A stretch of 64,000 nt of DNA from Mycolicibacterium setense. GTDB lineage: Bacteria > Actinomycetota > Actinomycetes > Mycobacteriales > Mycobacteriaceae. How positions within the stretch are numbered: position 1 is the first letter of the stretch; each line of letters opens with the position of its first letter. The position numbers were made by a program, and so were the translations under genes. The stretch is from positions 744,001 to 808,000 of the forward strand of contig NZ_JTJW01000010.1 of assembly GCF_000805385.1 (NCBI RefSeq), read 5' to 3'. Shown here piece by piece: positions 1 to 8,353 of the stretch. Under the pieces are notes generated by a model, which saw nothing but the letters and a program-made list of their open reading frames with translations, searched no databases and was not told the DNA's origin.

Positions 1-340
1 CGTGGATGATCTGATCCCGACCGTCCGTGCTGGCCACCGCCGGCATCCAGTCGCAGCGCTCGTTGGCGATCTTCAAGTCGTCATTGAGCCCGTCCAGCAG
101 CATGGTGATCATCGAGCCGACCATCTCCAGATGCGACAGCTCCTCGGTCGCGATGTCCATGAACAGGTCGTACATCTTCGGACTCTTCTCCCGCAGTACG
201 AACGCCTGGGTGAAGTACTGCATGGCGGCCTTCAATTCGCCATTGGCGCCGCCGAACTGCTCCTGCAGCAGCGTGGCGAAGCGCGGGTCGGGTTCGGTGA
301 CCCGAACCTCGAATTGCAGATCCTTGTTGTGAACAAACAT
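1..340 (-). CDS. Manganese catalase, 5' part (runs off left edge)
   Basis: Di-manganese catalase, which breaks hydrogen peroxide into water and oxygen without haem. Reading down from 340, about 113 residues are visible before the window edge. They contain the family's N-terminal hallmark NGELKAAMQY, whose Glu35 is a manganese ligand, and ATEELSHLEMV, in which Glu67 and His70 form the E-x-x-H ligand pair. The start ATG at 340-338 is preceded by GGAGG eight bases upstream. The rest of the four-helix bundle and the remaining ligands lie outside the window. The non-haem Mn family is certain from these motifs; the symbol is left blank because only a third of the gene is seen. Confidence 0.9.
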   Translation of the reverse strand, partial: MFVHNKDLQFEVRVTEPDPRFATLLQEQFGGANGELKAAMQYFTQAFVLREKSPKMYDLFMDIATEELSHLEMVGSMITMLLDGLNDDLKIANERCDWMPAVASTDGRDQIIH

Positions 341-424
341 CCCGGGTACCTCCAGGGCTGATCGACGGCTAGGGATGCGAGCGGATACCCGGCACCTGCC
401 GCCTCAAACTCCCTGGAGGGCCCC

Positions 425-456
425 AGAGCTGTAGGGCCTTAGAGCTGTAGGGCCTT
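425..456. repeat. Tandem 16-bp direct repeat (two copies)
   Basis: The unit agagctgtagggcctt occurs at 425-440 and exactly again at 441-456, just after the catalase start region and running into the last codon of the GatB/YqeY gene. It may mark polymerase slippage. No function is evident. Confidence 0.7.
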
Positions 457-919
457 AGAGGCGCGCCTTGACCGCGGCCGACAACCGCGCGCCGTCGGCC
501 TTGCCGGCCGCGATGGCGGTGGCGGCCTTCATCACCTGGCCCATCTGACGCATGCCCGGCCGCTCTCCGATCTGTTCGGCGACCTGAGCGATGGCGGTGT
601 CGGCGACATCGGCGAGTTCGGCGTCGGTCAGCGGGGTGGGCAGGTATTCGTCGATCACGCGGGCTTCGGCGTGCTCGCTGGCCGCCAGTTCTCCCCGGCC
701 GTTCTGGGTGTAGATCTCGGCCGCCTCGCCGCGCTTCTTCGATTCTCGGGCCAGCACCGCGATCACCTCGGCGTCGGACAGTTCCCTGGCCTGCTTGCCC
801 GAGACCTCCTCGCTCTGGATCGCGGCCAACACCATCCGCAGGGTTGCTGTGCGCAATTTGTCCTGCGACTTCATCGCGCTGGTCAGATCCGCACGCAGCT
901 TGTCCTTGAGCTCGGCCAT
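455..919 (-). CDS. GatB/YqeY domain-containing protein
   Basis: A 154-residue stand-alone GatB/YqeY protein, the usual family length. It starts MAELKDKLRADLTSAMK and carries the typical EVIAVLARESKKRGEAAE segment and the C-terminal GMRQMGQVMKA stretch. The domain resembles the tRNA-binding tail of the aspartyl/glutamyl-tRNA amidotransferase B subunit, but the role of the free-standing version is not established. It matches M. tuberculosis Rv3688c in size and position and supports the synteny used to place this window. It is transcribed toward the catalase gene and away from the SIMPL gene, from which it is separated by 20 bases. Confidence 0.88.
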   Translation of the reverse strand: MAELKDKLRADLTSAMKSQDKLRTATLRMVLAAIQSEEVSGKQARELSDAEVIAVLARESKKRGEAAEIYTQNGRGELAASEHAEARVIDEYLPTPLTDAELADVADTAIAQVAEQIGERPGMRQMGQVMKAATAIAAGKADGARLSAAVKARL

Positions 920-939
920 AGCGTCAACCTACGCTGCGG

Positions 940-1617
940 TCAGGGCTGGCCCACATGGAATTTCGCATCGACCGAGGCCGAGACTTCGATATCGGCGGGG
1001 GCGAATTCCAGTTGGGGTCCCTCGCCGCGGCCCGCAGGCGCAGCCATTGCCCGCAGCATCCCCGGCCCGGACGGCCCCACCGGGCTGCGCCCCAACATTC
1101 CGGCGTCGGCGATCGTCACGGGCCGCACCGGGCCGAGGCCGAGCGCGTCGGAGTAACGCTGGGCACGGGTCACGGCGTCCTGCACGGCGGCGGTGTGCAC
1201 CTGGCTCACCAGCTCGTCGCGGCGCTTGGCGGTCAGCGCCCATTCGATCCTGGACAGGGAAAAGCCGCCGGTGTCGGTGATGTGAGCACCGACCCACCGC
1301 GACAGCGCGGTGAAATCGCTGAATTTGACCTGGATGTCGACGCTGGCGTGGTGCACCAGCGGCAGCTGCTTGCCCTCCTTGTTCCAGGGCCGGTTGGCCC
1401 AGGTGCGCACCCGGCCGGTGGACCACCAGGTGACCGGGCCGGAGTCGGGCTTATGCAGCGGTGTGATCGATGACTTCACGGCGTCGAGGTCACCGACGAC
1501 CCGCTCGTACACCGGCTCGATGGCCGGTCCTTCGTAGCCGAGCGTGGCGTGGACCGTCGCCCGTTCGGGCGGCTGGAAGGCGGAAAAGGATCCACGCACG
1601 ATGATCTCGGTCGGCAT
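940..1617 (-). CDS. SIMPL domain-containing protein
   Basis: A 225-residue SIMPL (DUF541) protein, starting MPTEIIVRGSFSAFQPPERA. The pattern of an N-terminal strand, repeated ERA/YEG beta segments and a C-terminal S-V-D-A-K-F strand is typical of this beta-rich fold. I chose the ATG at 1617 because GGTGAGG lies just upstream; the open frame extends further 5' but that stretch is not family-like. There is no obvious signal peptide, so the protein is probably cytoplasmic here. The family function is poorly defined. It diverges from the membrane-protein gene at 1659, leaving a 41-base shared promoter interval. Confidence 0.8.
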   Translation of the reverse strand: MPTEIIVRGSFSAFQPPERATVHATLGYEGPAIEPVYERVVGDLDAVKSSITPLHKPDSGPVTWWSTGRVRTWANRPWNKEGKQLPLVHHASVDIQVKFSDFTALSRWVGAHITDTGGFSLSRIEWALTAKRRDELVSQVHTAAVQDAVTRAQRYSDALGLGPVRPVTIADAGMLGRSPVGPSGPGMLRAMAAPAGRGEGPQLEFAPADIEVSASVDAKFHVGQP

Positions 1618-1658
1618 GTCCTCACCGTAGTTGCTGTCCGGCAACCCGGGAGGACAGG

Positions 1659-2654
1659 ATGGGGAGCATGACGAGCGCTCGGCCACACCTTGCTCACTTC
1701 TCGGCAGGGACCGTCATCCCGCTTCGTCCGCTGAGCCTGACCGACATCTTCAACGGCGCCGTGGCCTACATCCGCACCAATCCGAAAGCGACGCTGGGCC
1801 TGGCCACCGTGGTTGTCCTCGCGTCACAGATCATCACGCTCGCACTGCAGATCGGGCCGCTGTCCGCGCTCGGCGAATTCGACTCCTCGCTGCAGGGTGA
1901 GGCTCCGTCGTCGGGGACCATCGCGGTGTTCGCCGGTGGCGTGTTCACCGGCATCGTCATCACGACGCTGGCCTCGCTCCTGCTCAGCGGCATGCTCACC
2001 GTGGTGATCGGCCGGTCCGTGTTCGGGGCGGGCATCTCGGTCGGTGAGGCCTGGCGGCGGCTGCGGGGACGGTTGCCCGCGCTGATCGGGCTGACCGCGC
2101 TGCAGGCGCTGGCGTTGATCGTCGTCGTTGCCGGTGTCGCGGTGGTGATCGCCGGTGCGGGCTCCCTCGGCGGTGGCGCGGCGGGGTTCGCGGTGGGCGC
2201 CCTGCTGGTGCCGCTCGCCCTGCTGGGAGTGCTGTATGTGTCGACGGTCCTGCTGTTCGCGCCTGCGGTGATCGTGCTGGAACAGCTCGGCGTCGTCGCG
2301 GCGATCAGGCGCTCATTCACGTTGGTGAGCAAGGGTTTCTGGCGCGTGTTCGGCATCTGGGTGCTGGCCACCATCGTGGCCGCGATAATCGGCTGGGCCG
2401 TCGGTGCGCCGTTCAACGTGGCCGGGCAGATCATGTCGATGGTTGCCGAAGGGCCGACGCTGCCTGCACTGATCTTGACCGCCGTCGGCTCCGCGATCGG
2501 GCAGATCGTCACCGCACCGTTCAGCGCGGGCGTCGTGGTGCTGCTGTACGCCGATCGCCGGTTCCGGGCGGAGGCGTTCGATCTGATGCTGCAGACCGGC
2601 GTAACCGCCCCGGTGGAAACCACCGACCAACTGTGGCTGCCCCGGTACATCTGA
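1659..2654 (+). CDS. Multi-pass membrane protein (Rv3689-like)
   Basis: A 331-residue integral membrane protein. After a conserved cytoplasmic stretch (RPLSLTDIFNGAVAYIRTNP) there are about six long hydrophobic segments, including those around residues 50-70, 90-120, 145-175, 180-205, 235-255 and 275-300. The arrangement resembles the membrane domain found next to some glycerophosphodiester phosphodiesterases and Rv3689. A good ribosome site (GGGAGG) precedes the ATG at 1659; a second ATG at 1668 is possible. It is the first gene of a five-gene run with the DUF4129, DUF4350, MoxR and DUF58 genes. Such runs are thought to assemble an envelope-associated AAA+ system, but this protein's own role is unknown. 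Confidence 0.78.
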   Translation: MGSMTSARPHLAHFSAGTVIPLRPLSLTDIFNGAVAYIRTNPKATLGLATVVVLASQIITLALQIGPLSALGEFDSSLQGEAPSSGTIAVFAGGVFTGIVITTLASLLLSGMLTVVIGRSVFGAGISVGEAWRRLRGRLPALIGLTALQALALIVVVAGVAVVIAGAGSLGGGAAGFAVGALLVPLALLGVLYVSTVLLFAPAVIVLEQLGVVAAIRRSFTLVSKGFWRVFGIWVLATIVAAIIGWAVGAPFNVAGQIMSMVAEGPTLPALILTAVGSAIGQIVTAPFSAGVVVLLYADRRFRAEAFDLMLQTGVTAPVETTDQLWLPRYI

Positions 2655-2655
2655 G

Positions 2656-3243
2656 GTGACGAGCATCGACATCGACCGTGACGCGGCGCACGACGCCGCG
2701 CAGAACGAATTGGCCAAGCCCATCTATCCCCGGGCTTCACCGACCGATCAGATCGGCGAGTGGCTCAACGATCTGCTGTACCGGATCACCGCCGCCGGGT
2801 CCAGGATTCCCGGCGGCTGGTTCACCATCTCGGTGCTGGTGATCCTCGTCGTGGTGGCCGTCGTCGTGGCGGTACGCATCGCGCGTCGCACGATGCGTAC
2901 CTCCCGGTCCGCGGACCGGGCCCTGTTCGGCAGTGAGGAGCTCAGCGCCGCGCAACACCGTTCGATCGCCGAACAATATGCCGCACAAGGCGATTGGTCG
3001 GCCGCGATCCGGCACCGCGTCCGCGCGCTGGCCCGTCAGCTTGAGGAGGCCGGGGTGCTGGCCGCGGTCCCGGGCCGCACCGCCACCGAACTCGCCCGCG
3101 ACGCCGCCGCGGCGCTGCCCGGCCTTTCGACCGAGCTGTTCAGGGCGGCAACGATATTCAATGACGTGACCTATGGTGAGCAGCCGGGCACCGAGTCCGC
3201 CTACCGCACGATCGCCGCTCTGGACGAGGTCCCGACACGATGA
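2656..3243 (+). CDS. DUF4129 membrane protein (Rv3690-like)
   Basis: A 195-residue protein with a GTG start one base after the previous stop. One transmembrane segment lies around residues 55-77 (FTISVLVILVVVAVVVAV). A cytoplasmic DUF4129 domain follows, with RHRVRALARQLEEAG, then TATELARDAAAALPG and the closing FNDVTYGEQP. This domain commonly accompanies MoxR/DUF58 pairs in actinobacteria. The gene overlaps the next one by four bases (ATGA), which implies translational coupling. The function is inferred only from this context. Confidence 0.85.
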   Translation: MTSIDIDRDAAHDAAQNELAKPIYPRASPTDQIGEWLNDLLYRITAAGSRIPGGWFTISVLVILVVVAVVVAVRIARRTMRTSRSADRALFGSEELSAAQHRSIAEQYAAQGDWSAAIRHRVRALARQLEEAGVLAAVPGRTATELARDAAAALPGLSTELFRAATIFNDVTYGEQPGTESAYRTIAALDEVPTR

Positions 3244-4367
3244 GCACCGGTTCGGTCAAGGCTCGCCTGCGCACGGCCCGCTGGGTGCTGCTGACGTTCG
3301 CCGTCATCGTCGCGGTGGCGGGCCTGACGGTCTACCTCACCGCGCCGCGCCCGGGCGGGGCGATGGATCCGGAGTCGACGTCACCGGAGGGTACGCACGC
3401 GTTGGTCAGCCTGTTGCGCGATCACGGGGTCGAGGTGATCACCGCCGCCGACGTCGCCGAGGTCCAGCGCGCCGCCCGGCCAGGAACCCTGCTGGTGGTG
3501 GCGCAGACGATGTTTCTAACCGGCGACGAAACCGTCGACCGGCTGGCCGCCACCCCGGGCGACCTGCTTCTGGTGGGGCCCACCGGACGCACCCGGGAGA
3601 AGCTCGCTCCGAAGGTCACCCTCGACACGCCCACGGAGTTCGGCGGTGGCGAGCCGGATTGTGAACTGCCCGAGGCAGACCGGGCCGGCAGGACACAGCT
3701 GGGCACCACCGATACCTATACGGCTGCCGGCAGCACGCCGGTGACGCTCTGCTACGGCGGCGCACTGGCCCGTTACCACGACGGGCCGCGCACCGTGACC
3801 GTGGTGGGCACGGGCGACTTCATGACGAACTCGCGCCTGCTCAAAGAGGGCAACGCCGCCTTGGCGATGAACCTCGCGGGCGCCGCACCGCGGGTGATCT
3901 GGTATGCGCCACAGCATTTCGAGGCCAGCTCGGCCGGCGACGGCAAGTTGGCGGATCTGGTACCGCCGCAGGTCCGGTGGATCGTGCTGCAGCTGTGCCT
4001 TGTGGTGGCGCTGCTGGCGTTGGCGCAGGGCCGGCGGCTCGGCCCATTGGTGGCCGAATCGCTGCCGGTCGTGGTCCGCGCGTCGGAAACCGTCGAGGGT
4101 CGTGGACGGCTCTACCGCTCGCGCCGGGCCCGTGACCGGGCTGCCGACGCGTTGCGCGCCGCGGCGATCGGCCGGTTGTTGCCGCGGCTCGGTTTGAACG
4201 CCGCGGCGCCGCCGCAGGCGGTCGCGGCCGCCGTCGCCGCACGCTGCGGCACCGCCGCGAACGCAGCCGGCCACATCCTGTTCGGCCCGCCCCCGGCCAC
4301 CGATGCCGACCTCGTCCATCTCGCACACCAACTCGACGACATCGAAAGGCAGGTCGCACACTCGTGA
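3240..4367 (+). CDS. DUF4350 domain-containing membrane protein (Rv3691-like)
   Basis: A 375-residue protein. An N-terminal transmembrane helix lies near residues 15-35 (VLLTFAVIVAVAGLTVYL). An extracytoplasmic DUF4350 domain with STSPEGTHALVSLLRDHGVEV and GDFMTNSRLLKEGNAALA follows. A second transmembrane helix lies near residues 245-262 (WIVLQLCLVVALLALA), then a basic cytoplasmic tail. This two-helix layout is standard for the family and matches Rv3691. It overlaps both neighbours by four bases, so the genes are almost certainly translated together. The biochemical role is unknown. Confidence 0.86.
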   Translation: MSTGSVKARLRTARWVLLTFAVIVAVAGLTVYLTAPRPGGAMDPESTSPEGTHALVSLLRDHGVEVITAADVAEVQRAARPGTLLVVAQTMFLTGDETVDRLAATPGDLLLVGPTGRTREKLAPKVTLDTPTEFGGGEPDCELPEADRAGRTQLGTTDTYTAAGSTPVTLCYGGALARYHDGPRTVTVVGTGDFMTNSRLLKEGNAALAMNLAGAAPRVIWYAPQHFEASSAGDGKLADLVPPQVRWIVLQLCLVVALLALAQGRRLGPLVAESLPVVVRASETVEGRGRLYRSRRARDRAADALRAAAIGRLLPRLGLNAAAPPQAVAAAVAARCGTAANAAGHILFGPPPATDADLVHLAHQLDDIERQVAHS

Positions 4368-5338
4368 CTCAGCCCCACCCGGAGAATGCCGGCCCAGATT
4401 CAGCCCGTGAAGCCCTGCTGGCCCTGCGCAACGAGATCGCCAAGGTGGTGGTCGGTCAGGATGCGGTGATCAGCGGTCTGGTGGTGGCGCTGCTGTGCCG
4501 CGGGCACGTGCTGCTCGAGGGCGTGCCAGGCGTGGCCAAGACCCTGCTGGTGCGCACGCTGGCGGCGGCCCTGCAGCTGGAGTTCAAACGGGTGCAGTTC
4601 ACGCCGGACCTGATGCCCGGTGACGTCACGGGTTCCCTGGTGTACGACGCACGGACCGCCGAGTTCGAATTCCGCTCCGGCCCGGTGTTCACCAACCTGC
4701 TGTTGGCCGACGAGATCAACCGGACACCGCCGAAAACCCAAGCGGCACTTCTGGAGGCCATGGAGGAGCGTCAGGTCAGCGTCGACGGCACGCCTCGCCC
4801 GCTACCCGACCCGTTCATCGTGGCGGCCACCCAGAATCCGATCGAGTACGAGGGCACCTACCAACTTCCCGAGGCCCAGCTGGACCGCTTCCTGCTCAAG
4901 CTCACGGTGCCGCTGCCGCCGCGGGATCAGGAGATCACGATCCTGAGCCGGCACGCTCACGGTTTCGACCCGGGCGATCTGTCGGCGGTGCAGCCGGTCG
5001 CCGGCGCCGCCGAGCTGGCGGCCGGGCGCGACGCGGTGCGCAAGGTGCTCGCCGGTGACGAGGTGCTGGGCTACATCGTCGACATCGTCGGCGCCACCCG
5101 GCATTCCCCGTCACTGCAGCTCGGCGTGTCCCCGCGTGGCGCGACCGCACTGCTGGCCACGTCACGGTCCTGGGCCTGGCTGTCAGGCCGCAATTACGTC
5201 ACGCCCGATGACGTCAAGGCGATGGCCCGCTCGACGCTGCGCCACCGGGTGGCGCTGCGCCCGGAGGCCGAGTTGGAGGGCGCCACCGCCGACGGGGTGC
5301 TGGACGGCATCCTGGCCGCCGTTCCGGTACCGCGCTGA
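4364..5338 (+). CDS. moxR2: MoxR-family AAA+ ATPase (MoxR2-like)
   Basis: A 324-residue AAA+ chaperone-type ATPase of the MoxR family. Walker A is EGVPGVAKT (about residues 46-54), Walker B is LLADEINR, sensor 1 is AATQNP, and the C-terminal lid contains VSPRGATALLATSR. Length and order match MoxR proteins. These ATPases usually work with a DUF58/VWA partner, and the DUF58 gene follows here with a TGATG stop-start overlap. The symbol is given by synteny with M. tuberculosis moxR2 (Rv3692). The substrate is not known. Confidence 0.92.
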   Translation: MTQPHPENAGPDSAREALLALRNEIAKVVVGQDAVISGLVVALLCRGHVLLEGVPGVAKTLLVRTLAAALQLEFKRVQFTPDLMPGDVTGSLVYDARTAEFEFRSGPVFTNLLLADEINRTPPKTQAALLEAMEERQVSVDGTPRPLPDPFIVAATQNPIEYEGTYQLPEAQLDRFLLKLTVPLPPRDQEITILSRHAHGFDPGDLSAVQPVAGAAELAAGRDAVRKVLAGDEVLGYIVDIVGATRHSPSLQLGVSPRGATALLATSRSWAWLSGRNYVTPDDVKAMARSTLRHRVALRPEAELEGATADGVLDGILAAVPVPR

Positions 5339-6660
5339 TGGTTCTCACCGGCCGCGCCGGTCTGGTGGCACTCGTCTGCGTGCTGCCGATCGCGTTGGCC
5401 CCTTGGCCCGCAACGGCTTTCGCGGTGTTGGCGGTGCTATTGGCCGTGGCCGTTGCTGCCGATGTCGCACTGGCCGGGCGGGTCGGCGGGCTTGCGCTGA
5501 CCCGGAGCGGCGATTCCACGGCACGATTGGGTCAGACCGTCGACGCGGTGCTCACGGTGCACAACACCGGGCGACGCCGGGTGCGCGGCGCGATCCGCGA
5601 CGCCTGGCCGCCCAGCGCGTCGGCACAACCACGCGCGCATCAAGTGAATATCGCTGCGGGACAGCAGATATCTCTGGCCACCCGGTTGCGCCCGGCGCGT
5701 CGAGGTGATCAGCGCTCGGAACTGGTCACGGTGCGCTCGATCGGACCCTTGGGGCTGGCCGGCCGGCAGCATTCGCGGCAGCTGCCCGGACAGCTGCGGG
5801 TCCTGCCGCCGTTCCTGTCCCGCAAGCACCTGCCGTCCCGGCTGGCCAGGCTGCGGCAACTGGACGGTGCGATACCGGTGCTGATCCGCGGTCAGGGCAC
5901 CGAATTCGATTCGCTGCGTGAGTATGTGGTCGGCGACGACGTCCGTTCGATCGACTGGCGGGCCACCGCCCGGCGCGCCGACGTGGTGGTGCGTACCTGG
6001 CGTCCGGAACGCGACCGGCGGGTGGTGATCGTGCTCGACACCGGACGCACCTCGGCCGGCCGGGTCGGGGTGGATCCGACCGCATTGGATCCCGGTGGGT
6101 GGCCGCGGCTGGACTGGTCGATGGACGCGGCGCTGCTGCTGGCGGCCCTTGCCTCGCGGGCCGGCGATCACGTCGACTTCCTGGCCATCGACCGGGTGAC
6201 CCGCGCCGGGGTATGGGGCGCCTCGCGCACCGAACTGCTGGCCTCGATCGTCGCGGGGATGGCGCCGTTGCAGCCGGCGCTGGTCGAATCCGATGCCACC
6301 GCAATGGTTTCGGCGGTGTTGCGGCGGGTGCGCGGGCGGGCACTGGTGGTGCTGTTGACGGATCTGAATGCCTCGGCCCTCGACGAGGGGTTGATGACTG
6401 TGCTGCCGCAACTGTCGGCGCGCCATCAGGTGCTGCTGGCCGCCGTCGCCGACCCGCGGGTGGACCAGCTGGCCGGCGGTCGCTCCGACGCCGCGCAGAT
6501 CTATGACGCCGCGGCCGCCGAACGCGCCCGCAATGACCGGCGGGCCATCGCGTCGCGGTTACGCGGACATGGTGTCGATGTGGTCGATGCCCGGCCGGAA
6601 GACCTGGCGCCGGCCCTGGCCGATCACTACCTGTCGATGAAGGCCGCGGGCAAGCTCTAG
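5338..6660 (+). CDS. DUF58 / VWA-like protein (Rv3693-like)
   Basis: A 440-residue protein with two N-terminal hydrophobic helices (residues 5-45) that probably anchor it to the membrane. The DUF58 signature GTEFDSLREYVVGDDVRSID comes next, then the WRATAR motif, then a C-terminal von Willebrand A-like region. The metal-site motif of that region appears as VVIVLDTGRTSAGR. This is the typical partner of MoxR ATPases. The size equals that of Rv3693 (440 residues). It is the last gene of the run; the conserved chromosomal order breaks immediately after it because a lower-GC islet lies between it and the SpoIIM gene. Confidence 0.88.
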   Translation: MVLTGRAGLVALVCVLPIALAPWPATAFAVLAVLLAVAVAADVALAGRVGGLALTRSGDSTARLGQTVDAVLTVHNTGRRRVRGAIRDAWPPSASAQPRAHQVNIAAGQQISLATRLRPARRGDQRSELVTVRSIGPLGLAGRQHSRQLPGQLRVLPPFLSRKHLPSRLARLRQLDGAIPVLIRGQGTEFDSLREYVVGDDVRSIDWRATARRADVVVRTWRPERDRRVVIVLDTGRTSAGRVGVDPTALDPGGWPRLDWSMDAALLLAALASRAGDHVDFLAIDRVTRAGVWGASRTELLASIVAGMAPLQPALVESDATAMVSAVLRRVRGRALVVLLTDLNASALDEGLMTVLPQLSARHQVLLAAVADPRVDQLAGGRSDAAQIYDAAAAERARNDRRAIASRLRGHGVDVVDARPEDLAPALADHYLSMKAAGKL

Positions 6661-6954
6661 TTCCTGGCACGAGCAGACGCGCAGGCCGCCAGATCTGCCG
6701 GAACACTGCGACCGAATTAGCTCCGATCTATCGATGACTACCCGCTTCCACCACAGCGCTTTTTGTCGGAGGTTTGATATGGCCCTATGCACCGTCGAAT
6801 ACGTTTCCGACCCGGGTTGATAACCCATGCTCGACCTCCCTGACGCACCGCGGAAGCCTTCCTTGAACAAACCACACATCTGTCGATCAAGACCTGCACC
6901 CGCAACGGGATGTAGGTCGGTTATCGGATAATGTGTTCCATTCACGACGGTAAA
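6661..6954. other. Gene-free stretch upstream of the islet
   Basis: About 290 bases after the DUF58 stop, visibly lower in GC than the flanks. Open frames here lack protein-like composition and ribosome sites. I see no clear promoter or convincing terminator. It forms the left edge of the islet that separates genes adjacent in M. tuberculosis. Confidence 0.5.
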
Positions 6955-7022
6955 GGTGCGTCCGCGTTGGTGGCGGACGTGCTCCTCGGAGCATGGGCGG
7001 GGTTCGACTCCCCGACGCGCCA
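6955..7022 (+). other. tRNA-like cloverleaf, 68 nt, non-canonical
   Basis: The sequence folds like a tRNA. A 7-bp acceptor stem pairs GGTGCGT (6955-6961) with ACGCGCC (7015-7021), followed by A. A D-like arm pairs CCGC with GCGG around GTTGGTG. An anticodon-like stem pairs GTGCT with AGCAT. A perfect T arm is CGGGG-TTCGACT-CCCCG. It departs from a real tRNA: positions 8-9 are missing, the anticodon loop has six bases (CCTCGG) and the variable region is only GGG. It may be a decayed tRNA or an integration-site remnant left by a mobile element, and it lies at the islet's left edge directly before the next gene. Confidence 0.45.
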
Positions 7023-7025
7023 CGT

Positions 7026-8129
7026 ATGAACGAACCACCAGTGAAGATCGATATTCAGTGGTTCGGCGTCACAAGCGTCGAATCGCTCGCGTGGCACGAC
7101 ACGCAACTGCTGAAGTATTTCAACGTCAGACCGCATCGCGGCCTGATGACGGAGTTCGATGTCGGGACGCAGCATCAGGTTGTCCCGCACTCCCTTACTC
7201 CCACAGACGGGTTGCATCGAGTGCTATCGAGAACGGTCTACGGCGGCGCTCATGAACTCGGCAGGCTCCCGTATCTCGTCGAAAACCACCTAGATGGCCA
7301 TACTCTCCAAATTGTTTCCATAAGGGGCGAGCTGTTCCCAGGAAATGTCCTGGTGCTGACCGTAAAGGGAAGGATCGAGTTTCCTGAGTTTGGCGGCTGG
7401 TTCGACAAGATCTACCCCAGCCTGCGAGAACTCCGAACACCGCGATCCTCACACGTCATAGACTCTCTGATCAGGCAGTTCATCGCAGTGGCCATTGGCG
7501 GGCGCGACTTCCCCGCTGAGCAAGTCTCGTTTCGCGACTACTTCGTGTTGCAGGTTAATAGCCACCCCTTCTTTGGCGCCCAACCGTCGGAGTCTTTCTA
7601 TCGCGACTTTGTGGCACTACTGACCGACGCTGTGAGGCCACTGGATTTGGGTAAAGTAGTGGTTGACTCCGTCGCGGAAGAGAATCGGACGCTTAACGAA
7701 AAAGCCGAGGCGGAGATGTTGCTCATCAATCGGCAAGGTGGCGTCTACTTCCTTCCCAACGGACCGTATGAAAGCCCAAATCGCCATCGCTTCAAGAAAG
7801 TGTCTGGCCTTGCGACGATCGCGCTGTTCACTCGCCAGTTCCTGAGCAACTCTAGCTCCTTCCGTGACCGCCATCCCGGCATGGCTACCTTTGTCGCAGA
7901 ACGACTTCGGCGATTTATCGATCTTCCTGAGCTAGTGTTTGAAACAAGTTTCGCAAATCACCACACCTGGCAACGACTCTCAGAATCACTCAAACTTCAG
8001 CTCCAGCTGGAAGATTGGGATTCGCGGTCTACGCAAGCGGAGGCCACCGTAGCTTCCCAAGCCACTATTGCGCCAGCGCGCTGGTGGGAAATTCGAGATT
8101 TCGAACGCGACATGGACACAGATAGATGA
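7026..8129 (+). CDS. Unrecognised 367-residue islet protein
   Basis: An intact frame of 367 residues beginning MNEPPVKIDIQWFGVTSVES. I do not recognise a family. It has no signal peptide or transmembrane helix, is mixed alpha/beta in composition and has an acidic, aromatic-rich middle. The N-terminal third resembles short TIGR04255-type proteins (paired FRDYFVLQVNS-like strand, then FYRDFVALLTDAVRP), but this is a weak impression. Base composition is near 50-55% GC, unlike the neighbours, which suggests transfer. The start at 7026 lies four bases after the tRNA-like element and has no clear ribosome site, so translation may be leaderless. It converges on the CHAT protease gene and may work with it. 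Confidence 0.6.
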   Translation: MNEPPVKIDIQWFGVTSVESLAWHDTQLLKYFNVRPHRGLMTEFDVGTQHQVVPHSLTPTDGLHRVLSRTVYGGAHELGRLPYLVENHLDGHTLQIVSIRGELFPGNVLVLTVKGRIEFPEFGGWFDKIYPSLRELRTPRSSHVIDSLIRQFIAVAIGGRDFPAEQVSFRDYFVLQVNSHPFFGAQPSESFYRDFVALLTDAVRPLDLGKVVVDSVAEENRTLNEKAEAEMLLINRQGGVYFLPNGPYESPNRHRFKKVSGLATIALFTRQFLSNSSSFRDRHPGMATFVAERLRRFIDLPELVFETSFANHHTWQRLSESLKLQLQLEDWDSRSTQAEATVASQATIAPARWWEIRDFERDMDTDR

Positions 8130-8313
8130 CAACCACAGCGTGTAGAGGTCGATGGGTTGTCGACCTTCTTCGTCTTCGGCATGAACAGCGCTTGACTACA
8201 GGTTTAGGCGAGTTCGTTCAACGACGCCCTCTGGCGCCAAAATCGGCAAGCGCCAAGCCTACAGCCAAGGCGAACGTACAGACGAAATGTTCGTGCCTTA
8301 AGGGCATCACGGC

Positions 8314-8349
8314 GGGGTTGCCAGAGCGGAGGTATATGGCCCCAACCCC
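8314..8349. terminator. Possible hairpin between convergent islet genes
   Basis: GGGGTTG (8314-8320) is complementary to CAACCCC (8343-8349), with a 22-base loop. It lies just beyond the stop of the CHAT gene and between the two convergent islet genes. The loop is long and there is no T run, so the call is weak. The 224-base gap between the two genes holds nothing else I can name. Confidence 0.22.
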
Positions 8350-8353
8350 ACCA

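Noticed and set aside
6955..7022. Calling the cloverleaf a functional tRNA gene.
   Set aside because: Positions 8-9 are absent, the anticodon loop has six bases and the variable region is three bases, so no anticodon can be assigned.
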